Part shown: positions 24,240-35,124 of the stretch, in pieces
Layout: the number at the start of each line of letters is the position of its first letter
Numbering within the stretch: the first letter of the stretch is position 1
Assembly: GCA_036346355.1 (NCBI GenBank)
Contig: JAYEVF010000104.1
Coordinates: 1-64,000 of the forward strand
Reading direction: 5' to 3'
Length of the DNA stretch: 64,000 nt
Origin: Rhipidocladum racemiflorum
Taxonomy: Eukaryota > Streptophyta > Magnoliopsida > Poales > Poaceae
Notes under the pieces: generated by a model
The model's input: only the letters and a program-made list of their open reading frames with translations
What the model was told of the DNA's origin: nothing
Databases searched by the model: none
Program-made: the position numbers and the translations under genes

Positions 24240-24650
24240 ATGGTTTCTCCTTTCTCCCCCCATCCACTAGGCGCCGCCCTCTGCCCCGCCCCGATCCACT
24301 CGGCGTCGCCCTCTCCCCCCGCCCCGATCAACTTGGCGCCCGCTCCTGCTCGCACGGCTCCCCCTCCCCCGAGCGCCGCTCCCTCGCCTCTCCTCCGTCC
24401 GGATCTACTGAGAGCAGCGGCGATGTGAAGCAGCGCGACGCAGAGGAGCCGGCAGTGGAGGTGGCGGCGCCGCGGCGGAGTCCCTTAGCTTCTCCTCTGC
24501 AAGGTATGCTTCTCCCTGCGCACTTCTTTCCCGCCCAGGCGAGGTGAGCTGACATGGCGAGTGGCCGCCGGCGACTGGACGCCTAGGCGGCGACTAGGCG
24601 TCGCCTAGGTGACGCCGTGATAGCGATAACTAAGCAGCCACGGTGAGTGC
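24240..24650 (+). other. GC-rich leader-like segment, possible 5' end of the GRF gene
   Basis: A C-rich, Pro/Ala/Ser-coding segment begins abruptly after AT-rich DNA, as grass first exons do. Candidate splice donors are AAG|GTATGC near 24503 and ACG|GTGAGTG near 24640. An ATG-started 62-codon frame (24240-24428) is open but compositionally simple. The stretch 24580-24615 is built of GCCTAGGCG-like palindromic pieces. Linking it to the gene at 26.4 kb is inference. Confidence 0.3.
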
Positions 24651-25109
24651 TTATTTATCTCCTTTTTCTTGTTTATTTCCGAGAGGTATGTTAGGGTCCT
24701 GAAGTTTTGGATGGAGGATGCAATTTGAGATCTTGAGGAAAGCAAGAACTAGTAGTTTTGATTGGTACACGAGAAGTAGTGCAGTCTGCAGCTGAGAGTT
24801 CAGTTTGGTTTAGATGATCAGAAACTGGGATAGGATACTACTGTTCTGTGTGAATTTTAGACAATAGAAGCAATGTTTTGCCATCTCACAAGAACACCAT
24901 ATGGAAGGGGCTTTGCTAACAAGGTCCAGATTTCACTGAAGCTGTTGTTGAAATTGCTTTTACTTATAGGTTGGGCATTGTTCACACATTTGTGTCATCA
25001 ACAGGACATCAATTCATACTTCGCATTTTTGTTTGAATTGATTGTGGCACAAGGATCATCTGTTGGATTAAATGTATCATTGAGTCGTAGTGAATCAGCA
25101 TTCATAACT

Positions 25110-25430
25110 CGTAAGTGACAAGTTTGTAGCCGATGCAATTTTAATCTGTGTACTTATTGTACTGATTTTGTACTGACATAAACAACGAAGAGTTGTGTTT
25201 ATGTCCTTTATTTAGGTGTATGCCCCAAGTACAAAGACCGTAGCATTTTAGGTTCTGAATTTTTCAGCATGTTTCATGTTTCATGTCATTGACTGTTTCA
25301 TGTCATTGACTGCATGTCATTAAAATTTTCAGCATGTTTCATAACTCGAAAGAAACAAGTTTGTAGCCGATGCAATTTTAATCTGTGTACTTATTGTACT
25401 GATTTTGTACTGACATAAACAACATCACAA
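25110..25430 (+). repeat. Direct duplication of ~72 bp within an AT-rich region
   Basis: A stretch beginning ACAAGTTTGTAGCCGATGCA at 25118 recurs at 25355 almost unchanged up to GACATAAACAAC. Between them, TGTTTCATGTCATTGACTG is also doubled near 25270-25310. Flanking DNA (24650-26000) has no supported gene; it may be intron. Confidence 0.75.
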
Positions 25431-26010
25431 GCACATATTTACTGTCACCTATTGTCACCTAAATCCTGTCCACATATTTACTTAAAATTTAAACATTCAA
25501 CTGTTTTCATCTTATTCATCCTTGCAAGACTTGTTGAAGTTAATTCATGGTCTTTCCAGCACTATGAAGTTAAATTTTAACTATTGACTATAATATTACA
25601 TTTATTAAAGTCGGGGGGATTCGCGAGAGCCTAGGCCATCCACGTCATTACTTATATCTCCCCCTCCATTTGGTCTTTTTATTTTCCGTAATTACGTTTA
25701 TCTCATTACATTCATATGACATGATCCAACACTGCAGGCTCCTCTATATTATTTTCCTCAGGAAGTTCTGGGGTCATGGGACAAAAGCTTCTTTTGCTGG
25801 GGTGTTGATTAGACTCTATGTATTAAATTATGTGTTAGTTTGATGAATCTTACTTGTGTTTTAATGTTATGTAATTTGAGTTGGTAGTAATGTCTTGTTG
25901 ATTGAGACAATGCCATTCAAATATTCCAATCAATGGTTGAACAGCTCTGATCTGATGGGTTCTGAAGTTGGTCAGTTATTTCTTTACACATGGTTTGGAA
26001 TACCAAAAAG

Positions 26011-26101
26011 GCAATATTTTTGCTTTCCTGTTGTTTCTTATCACCCTGGGCTCAGGCAATATTTTTGCTTTCCTGTTGTTTCTTATCACCCTGGGCTCAA
26101 G
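26011..26101 (+). repeat. Perfect-style 45-bp tandem duplication
   Basis: The phrase GGCAATATTTTTGCTTTCCT through CACCCTGGGCTCA occurs twice back to back, differing only at the last base. It adds 15 codons (QYFCFPVVSYHPGL repeated) to a short open frame of unknown value. Confidence 0.85.
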
Positions 26102-26272
26102 CAGTTAACAAATACTTTGCCCATCTTGCTTAATATCATAGCTCTATATTGAGGACATTGCTTTTTGATGAACCGATGCTAGCACTACACCCTAAACGAA
26201 ATATAAAAAATCATCTAAGCCCTATATGAAAGTTTAACTAGGTACATTTAATTATCACTATATGAAAATTTA

Positions 26273-26386
26273 ACTTAAACTGTGCATTATTTTGCTCATA
26301 AAACAATTTGTGTTGATCATGCAGATGTCGCGAAAACTGTGCATTATTTTGCTCATAAAACAATTTGTGTTGATCATGTAGATGTC
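26273..26386 (+). repeat. 57-bp tandem duplication at the 5' side of the GRF gene
   Basis: AACTGTGCATTATTTTGCTC through CATG(C/T)AGATGTCGC occurs twice. Each copy ends in a possible splice acceptor (CATGCAG or CATGTAG), so the duplication may offer two alternative acceptors or, if translated, repeat 19 residues (VHYFAHKTICVDH-type). Confidence 0.8.
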
Positions 26387-26416
26387 GCTGCAGGCAGTAC
26401 TCACAGTAGTTTGCAT

Positions 26417-27174
26417 ATGAAGGAGGACAAAGAGATTTCTTTGATCAAATGTCCCAGCTGCAATATGGCAGAGGTCATCATAATTACTTGTCAATCAGGA
26501 GCGAACAAAGGGAAGGAGTATGTCAAGTGCCCCTATAATGTTAAGGATGTGAGTGAGATGAATTTTGTGATTTTTGAATATTGTGAATGTGTTTTGATGA
26601 AATGTAATAACATGACAATGCTGGTTGTTTTCTTGAGTGTAGGATCCTAAAAGCTGTCAATTTTTCTGGTCGCGATCACAATTTGAAAAATGGTATGTGT
26701 CATCTGGATGGGATGGCAATAATTGCAAGATTGGAAGTACTGGGAAGTCCAGTTCGATTGACATGGCTGACTCCTTTGCGCACCTCTCTCCAGTACAGGT
26801 AAGTTTCTTAATGTGGTCTTGATGCATAGCAATGGAGTAGTATGATTAAGCTAGCTAGATAAGTGTTGGCACATTTTACAGCTAGGATGTTTATTGAATT
26901 GTTGTAGATGGATTCTGAGAGAGTCTTGCAGCTAAGGCAGGACGAGGAAGCGGCGCAATCTGTGAAAGAATTGCTGATAGAAGTGCGCGATGAAGTGCGC
27001 AATCAATCAAAATACCTAGACATGATAAACAAGAAAGATGTGACAATTAGTGGTCTCAATGCCAGAATCGATACTTTGAAGATTCATAGGACATTGCTGG
27101 TTTTTTTCCTTTTGTTGGTATGTGGTTTTATTATGTGTAACTTGGAAAACTGTGGAAAGAATGATGAACTTTAG
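26417..27174 (+). CDS. GRF-type zinc-finger protein with C-terminal membrane segment
   Basis: Coding exons 26417-26548, 26643-26798 and 26908-27174 join in frame with GT-AG borders. Exons 1-2 form a GRF zinc finger: CPSC, then GKEYVKCPYNVKD joined to DPKSCQFFWSRSQFEKWY, giving the Cys-Cys-Cys-Cys pattern (CPSC...CPY...CQFFW). GRF fingers bind single-stranded nucleic acid in known enzymes. Exon 3 encodes a charged helix (ERVLQLRQDEEAAQSVKELL), then a hydrophobic segment (LLVFFLLLVCGFIMC) near the end, a layout common in plant GRF proteins. The ATG at 26417 (MKEDKEISLIK) is the first in frame; the frame stays open upstream through a 57-bp tandem duplication, so a further 5' exon is possible. 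Confidence 0.8.
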
Positions 27175-27449
27175 AAACTTGGCTATTATCGCATGGTTTT
27201 ATTATATTATGTAAATCATGGCTGTTATCTTTATCTTTACTATATTATAAGTTCGAGTTGGTGATGGTCCGTCTGCCCTCCATGCATCGTGGGCCGTTCG
27301 ATCCAAAAAACTAAGATAGAGCCCATAATAGAAAGCAAATACTGAAAGATAGAAAGAACAAGCAATTAAGGGAGATGGGAGGTAATTACGGAATTTTGTT
27401 TTTTTGTAGCAACACACGGGCATTGAACTAGTCCTTTATATACGTTCAA

Positions 27450-27478
27450 CTAGCATGGTAACCCGCGCGTTTGCGCGG
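27450..27478 (-). mobile_element. Helitron-like 3' terminus
   Basis: On the minus strand the sequence reads CCGCGC-AAAC-GCGCGG, a perfect 6-bp stem, then GTTACCATG, then CTAG followed by T. A short GC hairpin followed about ten bases later by CTRR, next to a host T, is the published signature of Helitron 3' ends. If correct, the element body extends to the right and would contain the minus-strand Ulp1 relative at 28.2-29.4 kb. I could not find the matching 5' TC end. Confidence 0.5.
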
Positions 27479-27479
27479 A

Positions 27480-28185
27480 GATCAATGAAAAGGGCAAATT
27501 GAGAATGAGAACAGTGTATACAACTAATATTACAACAATATTAATGGTTCTTGCAGGCAAGTCTTGCACCTCATTTAAATCTCAAATAACACAGTAGTTC
27601 ATCGCATCTCACAATAATTTAAAAGTACATTAATATTACAACAACACTAATGGTTCTTCCTGGCATATTTGCTATCTTTCTCCGTCCCCTTCCCCTTTTC
27701 CTCTTCTCCATGGGCATGGGAAACGTTTGAGCAAAAGCAGCTAAAAATTAAACTGGAAGGCATTTTCCGGCCCAACGGGGAAGTCCACGAAAAATAATGA
27801 ATGGATATAATGCGATGATTAAAACAAGTACAGGAGATATGTCGGCGAGGAGTCGTATGGGGCGTATAGGGTCGTGGGCGAGGAGGCGAATGGGGTCGAA
27901 TGCGATGACTAAAATGAAGGTAAGTACAGGAAACCGGCGGCGTACTGGGTTGTCGGTGAGGAGTCGAGGTAGTCGCCGTGGAGGTGTCGCGGCAGGAGGG
28001 CGGCGAGGCAAGGCAGGGAAGAAGCTCGACGGAGTTTCCAGACGCTGGGGAGGCGGATCTGCCGGTGGGGATCTCCGAGGAAGGCAAGGCGGAGTTTCTG
28101 GTCGCTGAGGAGGCGGATCCGCCGTTGGGGGTCTCCAGGGAAGTCATGAGCACTACAGCGGCGAGCAGCCCGATGTTTAGGGTTT
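27480..28185. other. AT-rich then GC-rich segment inside the putative Helitron
   Basis: The part 27480-27790 is AT-rich; 27790-28185 is GC-rich with open frames on both strands that are low in complexity. TTTAGGGTTTAGGG near 28176 resembles telomere repeat but is only two units. The GC-rich part abuts the truncated exon of the Ulp1 relative and may be a separately captured piece. Confidence 0.4.
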
Positions 28186-28189
28186 AGGG

Positions 28190-29449
28190 TGCGATTTGAG
28201 TTTTGTAGACCTGTTTTGGGGTTGGGGGTGCGATTTGAGTTTTCTTCCTGCAAATACTTTGTCTCAGCATCAGTGTTTGCCTCAGCATATCCAACAATCC
28301 CTTCAACACACTCAGATAATTCTTCAGCATATAGAGTTTCAGAAAAATTCAAGACCTTGTTCAAAATTCAAAATAGGAAGTCTGTCAGATTCTAGCTAAT
28401 CAAGCTGACTACTACTACCACATGTTTCTGGAAGTGCATACCTTTGAAGAATAATCAAGTTTCTGAAGACCATCGATATCCTCACGCCGAACAAAGTGTA
28501 TACTTGGTATCTGTTGGATACTTTTGTCCGGCACGTTCAGAAAATCAAAATAGACAAGCTGAAATACATTAATGGTTGGTCAGCAGCAGCAAAGAAAGGA
28601 AAATGATTAAGGCAACAAATTAGATAGAAAGGGAGCTAGTAAATCACATGAAGGATGTGCACACACCCATGCACATAATTCGTTGTTGACATTTGGAAGT
28701 TACTGATTCCACGAATCAGAAATTTGGCAACAAAACTGCACCAATTGAAGTCCTTGATTTTGTCCACATCTTCAAGTACTCCCAAAAAGTTACGACTGAC
28801 GTAATTGGTCGTGTTGGGAGCTAAGTAGTAACCTAATGCTAAAAGCATGTAAGAAATACAAAATTTATGTTTTTTGTCTTTCCCCTCCAGCCTCTTTAGC
28901 TCATTTTCAATAACATTAAGGTTTTTCCCATGACCTTCTGTACTGTACTGTTTTTTCAATGTGTCGTTGAACTTTCGATTTTCAACAACTTCCAAAGCTC
29001 CTTTGGGAATCCCAAGGAGCTTTTCAACCAATGGATCAATTGGGATGAATTTAGCACCAAGCTGTAATGCTCCATGATGACAATCAAATTGGCGGATCAG
29101 CCACCATGTCAATTCGGTGGGAAGTTTACAAGACAAAATATGCTTCAAGGATCCAAATCCAATTTCAGTAACATACTCTTGCTGATCTGATGTTAGTTCT
29201 ACCAGAGCGAGCTTATCTGGAAAGCATCGGTGTCTATCTTGTTCCATGCCTACAAAATACAAGACAAAATATGGTGTTTATTGAAACAGGGAAAGAAACC
29301 AAAAAAGGGACATATAGCAGATAAACAGAAAAAAAAGAAATATGAGCTCTATGTGAACAGAAAGGTGAAAACTTAATTACTTCAGTCAATGATACAATTA
29401 AACGCTCATCTGACTCACCAATCATTACTACGGTGCAAACTGCAGCCAT
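28190..29449 (-). pseudogene. Truncated Ulp1-family gene (N-terminal domain only)
   Basis: Exons on the minus strand: 29449-29419 (ATG start, MAAVCTVVMIG), 29249-28648, 28558-28442 and about 28355-28190; the first three join in frame with GT-AG borders. The second exon matches exon 1 of the intact gene (TEIGFGSLKHILSC with EKIGFGCLLSMETC; ALGYYLAPNTTNYVSRNFL with VLSYYLAPNTTQYINRKFL), the third matches its exon 2, and the fourth starts like exon 3 (VLNFSETLYAEE with LLDTSETVYAHL). It then degenerates into CGCACCCCCAAC-type repeats and GC-rich DNA. No protease domain follows. It could still express a short N-domain protein. Confidence 0.7.
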
Positions 29450-29600
29450 GGATCAACCAAAAAAGGGACATATAGCAGATAAACAGAAAAAAAAATATGA
29501 GCTCACCAAACACTCTACTTGACTTTGCAGTGCCACACAAAAGAAATATGAGCTGCTATATGAACAGAAAAAAATTGAAAACATGTTTGCCATGTAGCAG
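29300..29600. repeat. Duplicated AAAAAGGGACATATAGCAG stretch around the Ulp1 relative's first exon
   Basis: AAAAAAGGGACATATAGCAG with the following AGATAAACAGAAAAAA occurs at about 29305 and 29460, and a weaker third form (ATATGAACAGAAAAAAATTG) at about 29560. These are direct repeats in the 5' region of the minus-strand gene. Confidence 0.6.
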
Positions 29601-29615
29601 ATAAACAGGGAGTCA

Positions 29616-30000
29616 TTGAAAGAGGGAGACAACGGCGAGCGGACAAGCATTTTGTTGCCTGAATCGGACTTAGACTTGGAGCACCTGAATCGGACTTGGA
29701 CTTGGACGGCCGGCAATCTCGAGGTTGGACGGCTGGCGCAAAGCGGCGAGCGGCGCCGGACATGGACTTGGAGCACCGCGCTGGGCCTCTGCTGCTGGGG
29801 AGGCGGCGAGAAGACGAGTCGAGTCGACCTCTCGTTAGGTGCCGAGAAAGCTTGGACCTTTTTTAACCTTTTTTTCAAAACACGATTTGAACCCAACTTG
29901 GGCGAGCTGAGGAGATCCAGTAGTGAGCAAAGCTTATTACTACTGAATGATACTAAACGACACAGTATGGTACCTAGGGTTGGTAAAGGGCCCTAAAATT
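29616..30000. other. Coding-like or leader-like GC-rich patch
   Basis: Contains GAATCGGACTTAGACTTGGA repeated with small changes at 29660 and 29687. Open frames exist on both strands without recognisable motifs. The following DNA (30010-30090) has ACCCTAAACC-like phrases that are too scattered to be telomeric. Confidence 0.3.
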
Positions 30001-30289
30001 TGTACTAAAAAGTTCAGATTACTATTGAAAACATGAACCTAAAAACCTAAAACCGTAAAAACCCTAAACCTTGAAAAACATAAACCCTAAGCCTACCGGA
30101 GCCTACTACTGGACAGTACATGCCATTATATGAGCCAGTTTTCTCATTGCATATGGATCAGTGCACTGTAAACTCTTAAAAAATTCAGAGTCTAGTCTCT
30201 CCAGGAATGCAACCAGGTCGCCCATAACATGGATTGTTCCATGTTAGTCGGCACCCTTCTGAGTTTCCTTCTCATCAGGCTCCATTGAG

Positions 30290-30985
30290 GTGTCCTCTGG
30301 TCCCGATTCCTCTTCTCTCCTAACACACAATCTCTCTCTCACACTGGCGACAGGACATCGGCGGCGGGGGAGGGAGTGGAGGGCGACGAGCTTGCCCCCG
30401 ACGCTGCACGAAGACGATGGCGGCGGCGGCGCCCCAGCTGGGCGCCAGGTTCTGGTTGCGTGCGGATTTGGTCCATCCGTTCACCCTAGGTTAGGTCGTA
30501 CTAATAACTCCGTCTTCAGTTCCCCGCGTTCCTCTTCTGTTCGCAGGAGTCGCTACTCCCAAGAGGTTGTCTAATCGCCATTGCTGCTCTTCGTGGAATT
30601 GCTTCCTACCATAAATCCCCGCCCCCACCCACTTTCCTCTATGAAGACTCGTGGGCAGACTCATGGGCAAGCAGGGCAACTCCCAAGGGGTGGCAACCAG
30701 AGCAACTCCCAAGGGGTATCGAGCACCGCATCTTCTTCCTGCGTCGCCGGTCGGCCGCGCAAGCGTCAGCGAAAACCCGAGGTTAGCTACTGAGCTCTGC
30801 ATCCACCTCACCTGACAGTTTGGTTTGGATTGGTTTGGTTTGGCCCATTCTCCTTATTGCTCGATGGTGACAGAACCGGCTGGCAGCTTGACGAGGCCCT
30901 TCGCCAGTATAGCTCCTGGTGCCGTCACTCTCCCAATAAAGAACCCACTGTCAGGTAGGTCGATGAGCACCGTCCTGCTGGCAAT
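30290..30985 (+). pseudogene. Fragment of an unrecognised gene with a basic, AT-hook-like tail
   Basis: An ATG frame at 30641-30793 ends in AGRPRKRQRKP, a basic run that could be an AT-hook or nuclear signal. A donor follows (CCGAG|GTTAGC). A second exon-like stretch, 30874-30954, is bounded by CAG and GTAGGT and reads GWQLDEALRQYSSWCRHSPN in one frame. The phases do not match across the junction, so I cannot build a continuous protein. The GC-rich part 30300-30560 is a plausible leader. Confidence 0.35.
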
Positions 30986-31365
30986 CCTCACTTGAGGCAT
31001 CTAGAGCACTACAAGAAGTTAATGGCACATCAGCCGCACACGAATCCAAGAAATGCGTCACAAGACCAACAAATGGTTCTAAAGAAATCCCTAGATGTTC
31101 TGGCCTTTTCCTGCTCTTGCTATTACCAGTCCTGATGAAAAATTGCGAATGAAACCTCAAGTGAAATCCATAGTACGCATGAACTAATGGCCCAAAATTT
31201 TCACACCATTTGATCGGTTCTGATTCGGCTTCTACCTCTTCCAATGACAACACGAACCATTCGACCTAAGATACATGCAAGAAAGCCACAGTACAAACAA
31301 GATCAGTGGATAAGAACTCAAGAAAAGCACCAACAACATCAAGAAATTGCTTCCTCTGGTTTCCA
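30986..31365. other. No supported gene
   Basis: Mixed-composition sequence. CACTACAAGAAG near 31007 resembles a plant CACTA terminus (CACTACAAGAAA) but no partner end was found. Confidence 0.3.
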
Positions 31366-31545
31366 AAGATTCGCCGCTAATGAACCCAAGAAAAGAATCG
31401 GTAAGCCACGAAAGCGTTAGGCGATCCAAAGATTAGCCACTAATGAACCCAAGAAACGAATCGGAAAGCCGCGAAAGTGTTAGGCGATGGAAATATTCGC
31501 CACTAATGAACCCAACAAACGAAGCCACAAAAGTGTTAGACGAAC
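31366..31545 (+). repeat. Three ~63-bp tandem repeats
   Basis: Units start with CCRCTAATGAACCCAA at about 31375, 31436 and 31502 and continue with GAATCGGWAAGCC and AAAGYGTTAG. The third is shortened. Confidence 0.7.
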
Positions 31546-32280
31546 GGCGGGAGAAGAGAGGCGTGCACAGCCGCTGCATGGTGTACCTTTAGGACGGATA
31601 TTTTTGGGCACCTGCAGATGATCCGTGTGCCACCGCCCTCAGCGACCAGTGACCGCCGCCACCAGTCTGCCTTGGAACAGCCTGCCTTGGGTACGGCTAT
31701 TGTCTGTCTTAGCCTTGGCCGCCCACGTAGGCCAGCTGGGGCGCGGCCAGATGCAGGCATGGGTGCAGGCGTACAGCCGTGGAGGGAACCAAGAAGGAGG
31801 GTGGAGATGGGATCCGGTTGAGAAAGGAAGAGAAAGTTAAATCGGGGACAGGAGGGGAAGGGGAAGAAGGGTAAGGTGAGATCTGGTGATTTGGTTGGGA
31901 ATTGGGAAGAAGGGAATTAATGGAATCTGGTGATCTGGTGATCTGGTGAGGGCATCGCACAGCGAGGAAGAGTCTTCATATGGGAGAAAGCGCGTAGCAG
32001 CGGCCAGTGGGGAGGGGAATAGGAAAGTGGAGAGCAGCAATGGCGATTAGACAGGCCCTCGGGAGCCGGCACTCCTGAGAAGGGGGGCGATGAAGAGGAG
32101 TTATTACTAGGCTACTAGCTGCTGGACGCATGGAGCTCTCCAAGCACAAGTACCCGACAGATACGCTCACCAGCTCACCGCGTGAAGACCGTGGGGCCCA
32201 GTTGTCAATAAAGGTAAGGAAAAACCCAGAAATTTAACAATTTTAACTATATTTGACCCAAATTGGCCAAGCTATAGTAT
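31546..32280. other. GC-rich patch and flank, no supported gene
   Basis: The part 31546-31830 is GC-rich with short open frames on both strands. The part 31850-31960 has GATCTGGTGATYTGG repeated. A G+A-rich plus strand dominates 31800-32060. Nothing recognisable. Confidence 0.35.
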
Positions 32281-32580
32281 GAACTAGGAATTTTTTCCGT
32301 ATCGTTTTTCGGTAGGAAAAAATCATTTATTTCGGCGGCGTTTAATTTTTAAAATCGACGAAATAATGAGCGACACGGTTTTTCCCGTGGCGTAGCACGC
32401 CGCGCGCGCCGCTTTTTTGTAGATTTTTTTTTCGGCGGCGTTTAATTTTCAAAATCGGCGAAACACGCCGTTTTTTTCGCGGCGTAACACGCCCCGCGCG
32501 TCGTTTTTTCGTAGGAAAATTTCCTTTTTTTCGGTGGCGTTTTATTTTTTAAATCGTTGAAATAATGAGCGAAACGGAGG
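32281..32580 (+). repeat. Three diverged ~115-bp tandem repeats (TTTCGGCGGCGTTTAATTTT)
   Basis: Units contain TTTTTTCGGYGGCGTTTWAT, AAAATCGRCGAAA and CGCGGCGTAACACGCC-like pieces, at about 32325, 32430 and 32530. The sequence alternates poly-T/A with CG-rich pieces and is satellite-like. No coding content. Confidence 0.75.
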
Positions 32581-33252
32581 GAAAAAAATAACATTGCTAC
32601 AATGAACTACTAAATATCATAACCTGAACCAAATTGGAAAAGTTATGCCTAAAAACTTGAACCAAAGCTAGTTAGACAGCAGGAAAGTGGCAGGCTTTGT
32701 AACAGGAAGAGGTTTATTGCCTTTGTTTAGTTAGTCATGATTAAGGTATGCCTTTTCTGTTCACGATTGAACACTAAACAAATCAGTCCACTAAAGATTG
32801 AAAACAAATAAGGGTTCACGACTGATACACGCATGCATTACTTGTCTAGGGGGCAAAATTGTATTTTTACACCGCCGCTCTCCTCCTCCCATTCATTACG
32901 GTAAGGCGACTCGGCCGCCGCCGCCGCATCCCATCGGGAGTAGCCCGGCAGCATCCCAAGCCCTTAACTAGCTACAGCCATGGTGTCTCGACGACCGCCG
33001 AATCTTCACTTCTCGCTGACGGCCACCAGCGAAGAATCGATTACACAAGTCACCGGTCGGCGGCGGCGGGACGGTCGGCGGCGGCGGCTTGTCGTTGCAC
33101 GAAAGGTTCTCATCCTCTCCCGCTGCCCTGGTTTTTCATTCTGCATTTGACACTGGTTTTCATTCTGCATTTGCCACTGGTTTTGCATTCTGCATCTGAC
33201 ACTGGATAGTTAAGAATTTCATTTTGCATAGAGACCACGGGTAAGTATAAGT
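32581..33252 (+). other. Upstream region of the second SANT-like gene
   Basis: AT-rich up to about 32860, then a GC-rich leader-like stretch (32870-33110) with CGGCGGCGG runs. TTTTCATTCTGCATTTG-type phrases repeat three times at 33137-33200. A likely 5' UTR leading to the ATG at 33253. Confidence 0.4.
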
Positions 33253-34456
33253 ATGGCGAACAAGCCGCACGTCTGGACGAACGAGGAGACGCAGCATTTT
33301 CTTCAAGCATCTGTGGAGCTAGCGGAGGACCGGCGTCTGTTCAGAGGGAAGCTGCGCAATCATACGTTCAGAGCTATCCGTGACTTAATGGTGGAGAAAG
33401 GCTCTGCTGAGCTCCCTATTGATGTTGTTGGGAACAAATTCAAAACATTTATGTCTGATTGGCGTAAATGCAATGAGTTGAAGTTGAGAGGAGGATCAAA
33501 TTTTAACCCAGAGACTGGTGTTTTCGATGCTCCCAAGGAATGGTGGGATAGATTGGTATTATCTCTACTCCCTCTCAGTTCTCTCCCTTTTGCTCCATTT
33601 GTAAACTTGAACTGAGACTATGACTATGCATCGCAGCGTGACAAAACAATGAAGAAATTCAGAAGGGGCATACCACACATGAAGGAGCTCGATATAATAT
33701 ATAAGCACATGGAAGATGCACCACTATCCAGTTGTAACTGCAGAAGCAGCAGTATTGGCTACAAAAGTAGGAATAGCTTGGGATATCAAGGGTCAGAGAC
33801 GGTGTCACACTCAGTGCCGATACCGAGTTACCTGAGTTTGTTGGATGAACTTAAGGATGCTGGTTTGAGCCTCACTGATGATGCTGTGGTGACCGCTATC
33901 GACGTACTTAGATGTCCTAACATTCGGTGTATGTACTCTTCGGCGACATCCATTGATGAGAAGATCACCTTGCTGCTTAAGCTACGGGAACAGGTTAGTT
34001 GTACCATGTATCCCATAGTATTGATTAATGCTGTTACGATAATCTTTATGATCCTCCTTTATTGTCAGCAACCCATATACGTTTCTTTCCCTGTGGAATC
34101 TGTTCAAAACAGCCATGTTTATTCATTTTTGGGTTTCAGCTAAGTTACTGATTATATCCCAAATTATTGAGGTTTTATTCCTACTGAACTGAGCTTTTTG
34201 TAGCTGTTCATTAAATCTTCTTTATTTAGTTGTTTGCCTTACTGTTCACAATTTGGCAATGTTGTCATTTTTTCAATACTTGCAGATTTCCATGTTTATA
34301 TCCATGGTTGATTTGAGTTTGCTACTGTTAAATCAAATCAGTGTAGAGCTCATGTTCTATACTTTTCAGCCCCATGTTATGCTGATTTTGTAAACCTATC
34401 AGTGATTTATACTCCCTGTTCTTTGATGAAATATTGGGCAGGGCACGAAGCGCTGA
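33253..34456 (+). CDS. Myb/SANT-like DNA-binding protein (single-copy paralogue)
   Basis: Exons 33253-33555, 33637-33993 and 34442-34456 give 224 residues, all with GT-AG borders. Residues 1-100 form a Myb/SANT-like domain of the type seen in transposon-derived plant proteins (VWTNEETQHFLQASVEL start, GSNFNPETGVFDAPKEWWDR end). Residues 100-220 hold a linker and a helical C-terminal domain (LLDELKDAGLSLTDDAV, YSSATSIDEKITLLLKLREQ) that matches the other SANT-like gene. The last exon adds only GTKR. Expected role: DNA binding in the nucleus; a transposase partner is known for Harbinger-type relatives, but no transposase is visible here. Confidence 0.82.
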
Positions 34457-34960
34457 AGCTGGAGATGTACATCAGATTAGAAAATGATGAACCAGCTCGC
34501 TAGACACTACTTTTTTTCTGTATTTGGTGTTGTCCTAATCTATATTCAGTTGCTTGTCATGGTTGGTACTGTTATTATTCTTAATCTGTATCTGTTCAAA
34601 GATAGTCTGCTAGCCTTTGGGGGGCTTGGGCTGGTTTTGAGCTCTATAAATAAAACATTTTTTATTTCCGACGATACACCCTATCACTATGTTGTAAAGA
34701 TCGGCAACATCTTCCTGCTTGCCTCATGTTACTCAACACAAGTGCATGAAAGTTGTGCTGCAGCACATGAACATAACATAGGGCCAACTGGAACATTCAG
34801 TTGCCTCATTACAAACAGGATCTAACACAACATTCCATGGCCTCATTACGAGACCATCTGCATTACAAAAAGCTAAGGCCCAAAAGAAAATACGACATGA
34901 CAGTACCCGAGTTTAACCAACAACACAAAATAGCACTAACATGGAGAACTAGGCAAGGTG
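34457..34960 (+). other. Downstream region of the SANT-like gene
   Basis: An AT-rich 3' UTR-like stretch with an open frame of hydrophobic residues (34484-34825) that looks incidental. No gene supported. Confidence 0.4.
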
Positions 34961-35104
34961 TCACGAACGGTCGGACTCGAACCCGAAATCGCTAAGCAGG
35001 CTATCGGAGGAGCAATCGCTAAGCAGAGAATCAGTCGAGCTTGCGTACTCCGCAGGGATGAGGTCCTCCGGATCAACCCCCTCATCAACTGAAATATCAT
35101 CCAT
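34961..35104 (-). CDS. Short acidic, Ser-rich reading frame (possible 3' end of a gene)
   Basis: An ATG frame of 47 codons reading MDDISVDEGVDPEDLIPAEY and then SLLSDCSSDSLLSDFGFE, ending DRS. The composition is coding-like, and the duplicated LLSD comes from a doubled ATCGCTAAGCAG at 34988 and 35020. The frame stays open upstream to 35146. I do not recognise it; it may be the last exon of a lost gene. Confidence 0.35.
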   Translation of the reverse strand: MDDISVDEGVDPEDLIPAEYASSTDSLLSDCSSDSLLSDFGFESDRS

Positions 35105-35124
35105 GACAGCAGGACGAGGTGCAC

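Noticed and set aside
24240..24547. Pro/Ala-rich protein at 24.2 kb
   Set aside because: C-rich leader sequence is open in several phases on both strands; low complexity, no domain. Described as leader-like instead.
28176..30085. Telomere-like TTTAGGG and CCCTAAACC phrases
   Set aside because: At most two adjacent units with scattered variants; too few to be telomeric DNA.
30641..30954. A two-exon gene with an AT-hook
   Set aside because: The two exon-like pieces do not share a reading phase, and a stop follows in the phase that would join; kept only as a fragment.
31007..31020. CACTA transposon end (CACTACAAGAAG)
   Set aside because: No matching inverted end or 3-bp target duplication was found; a 12-base match occurs by chance often enough.
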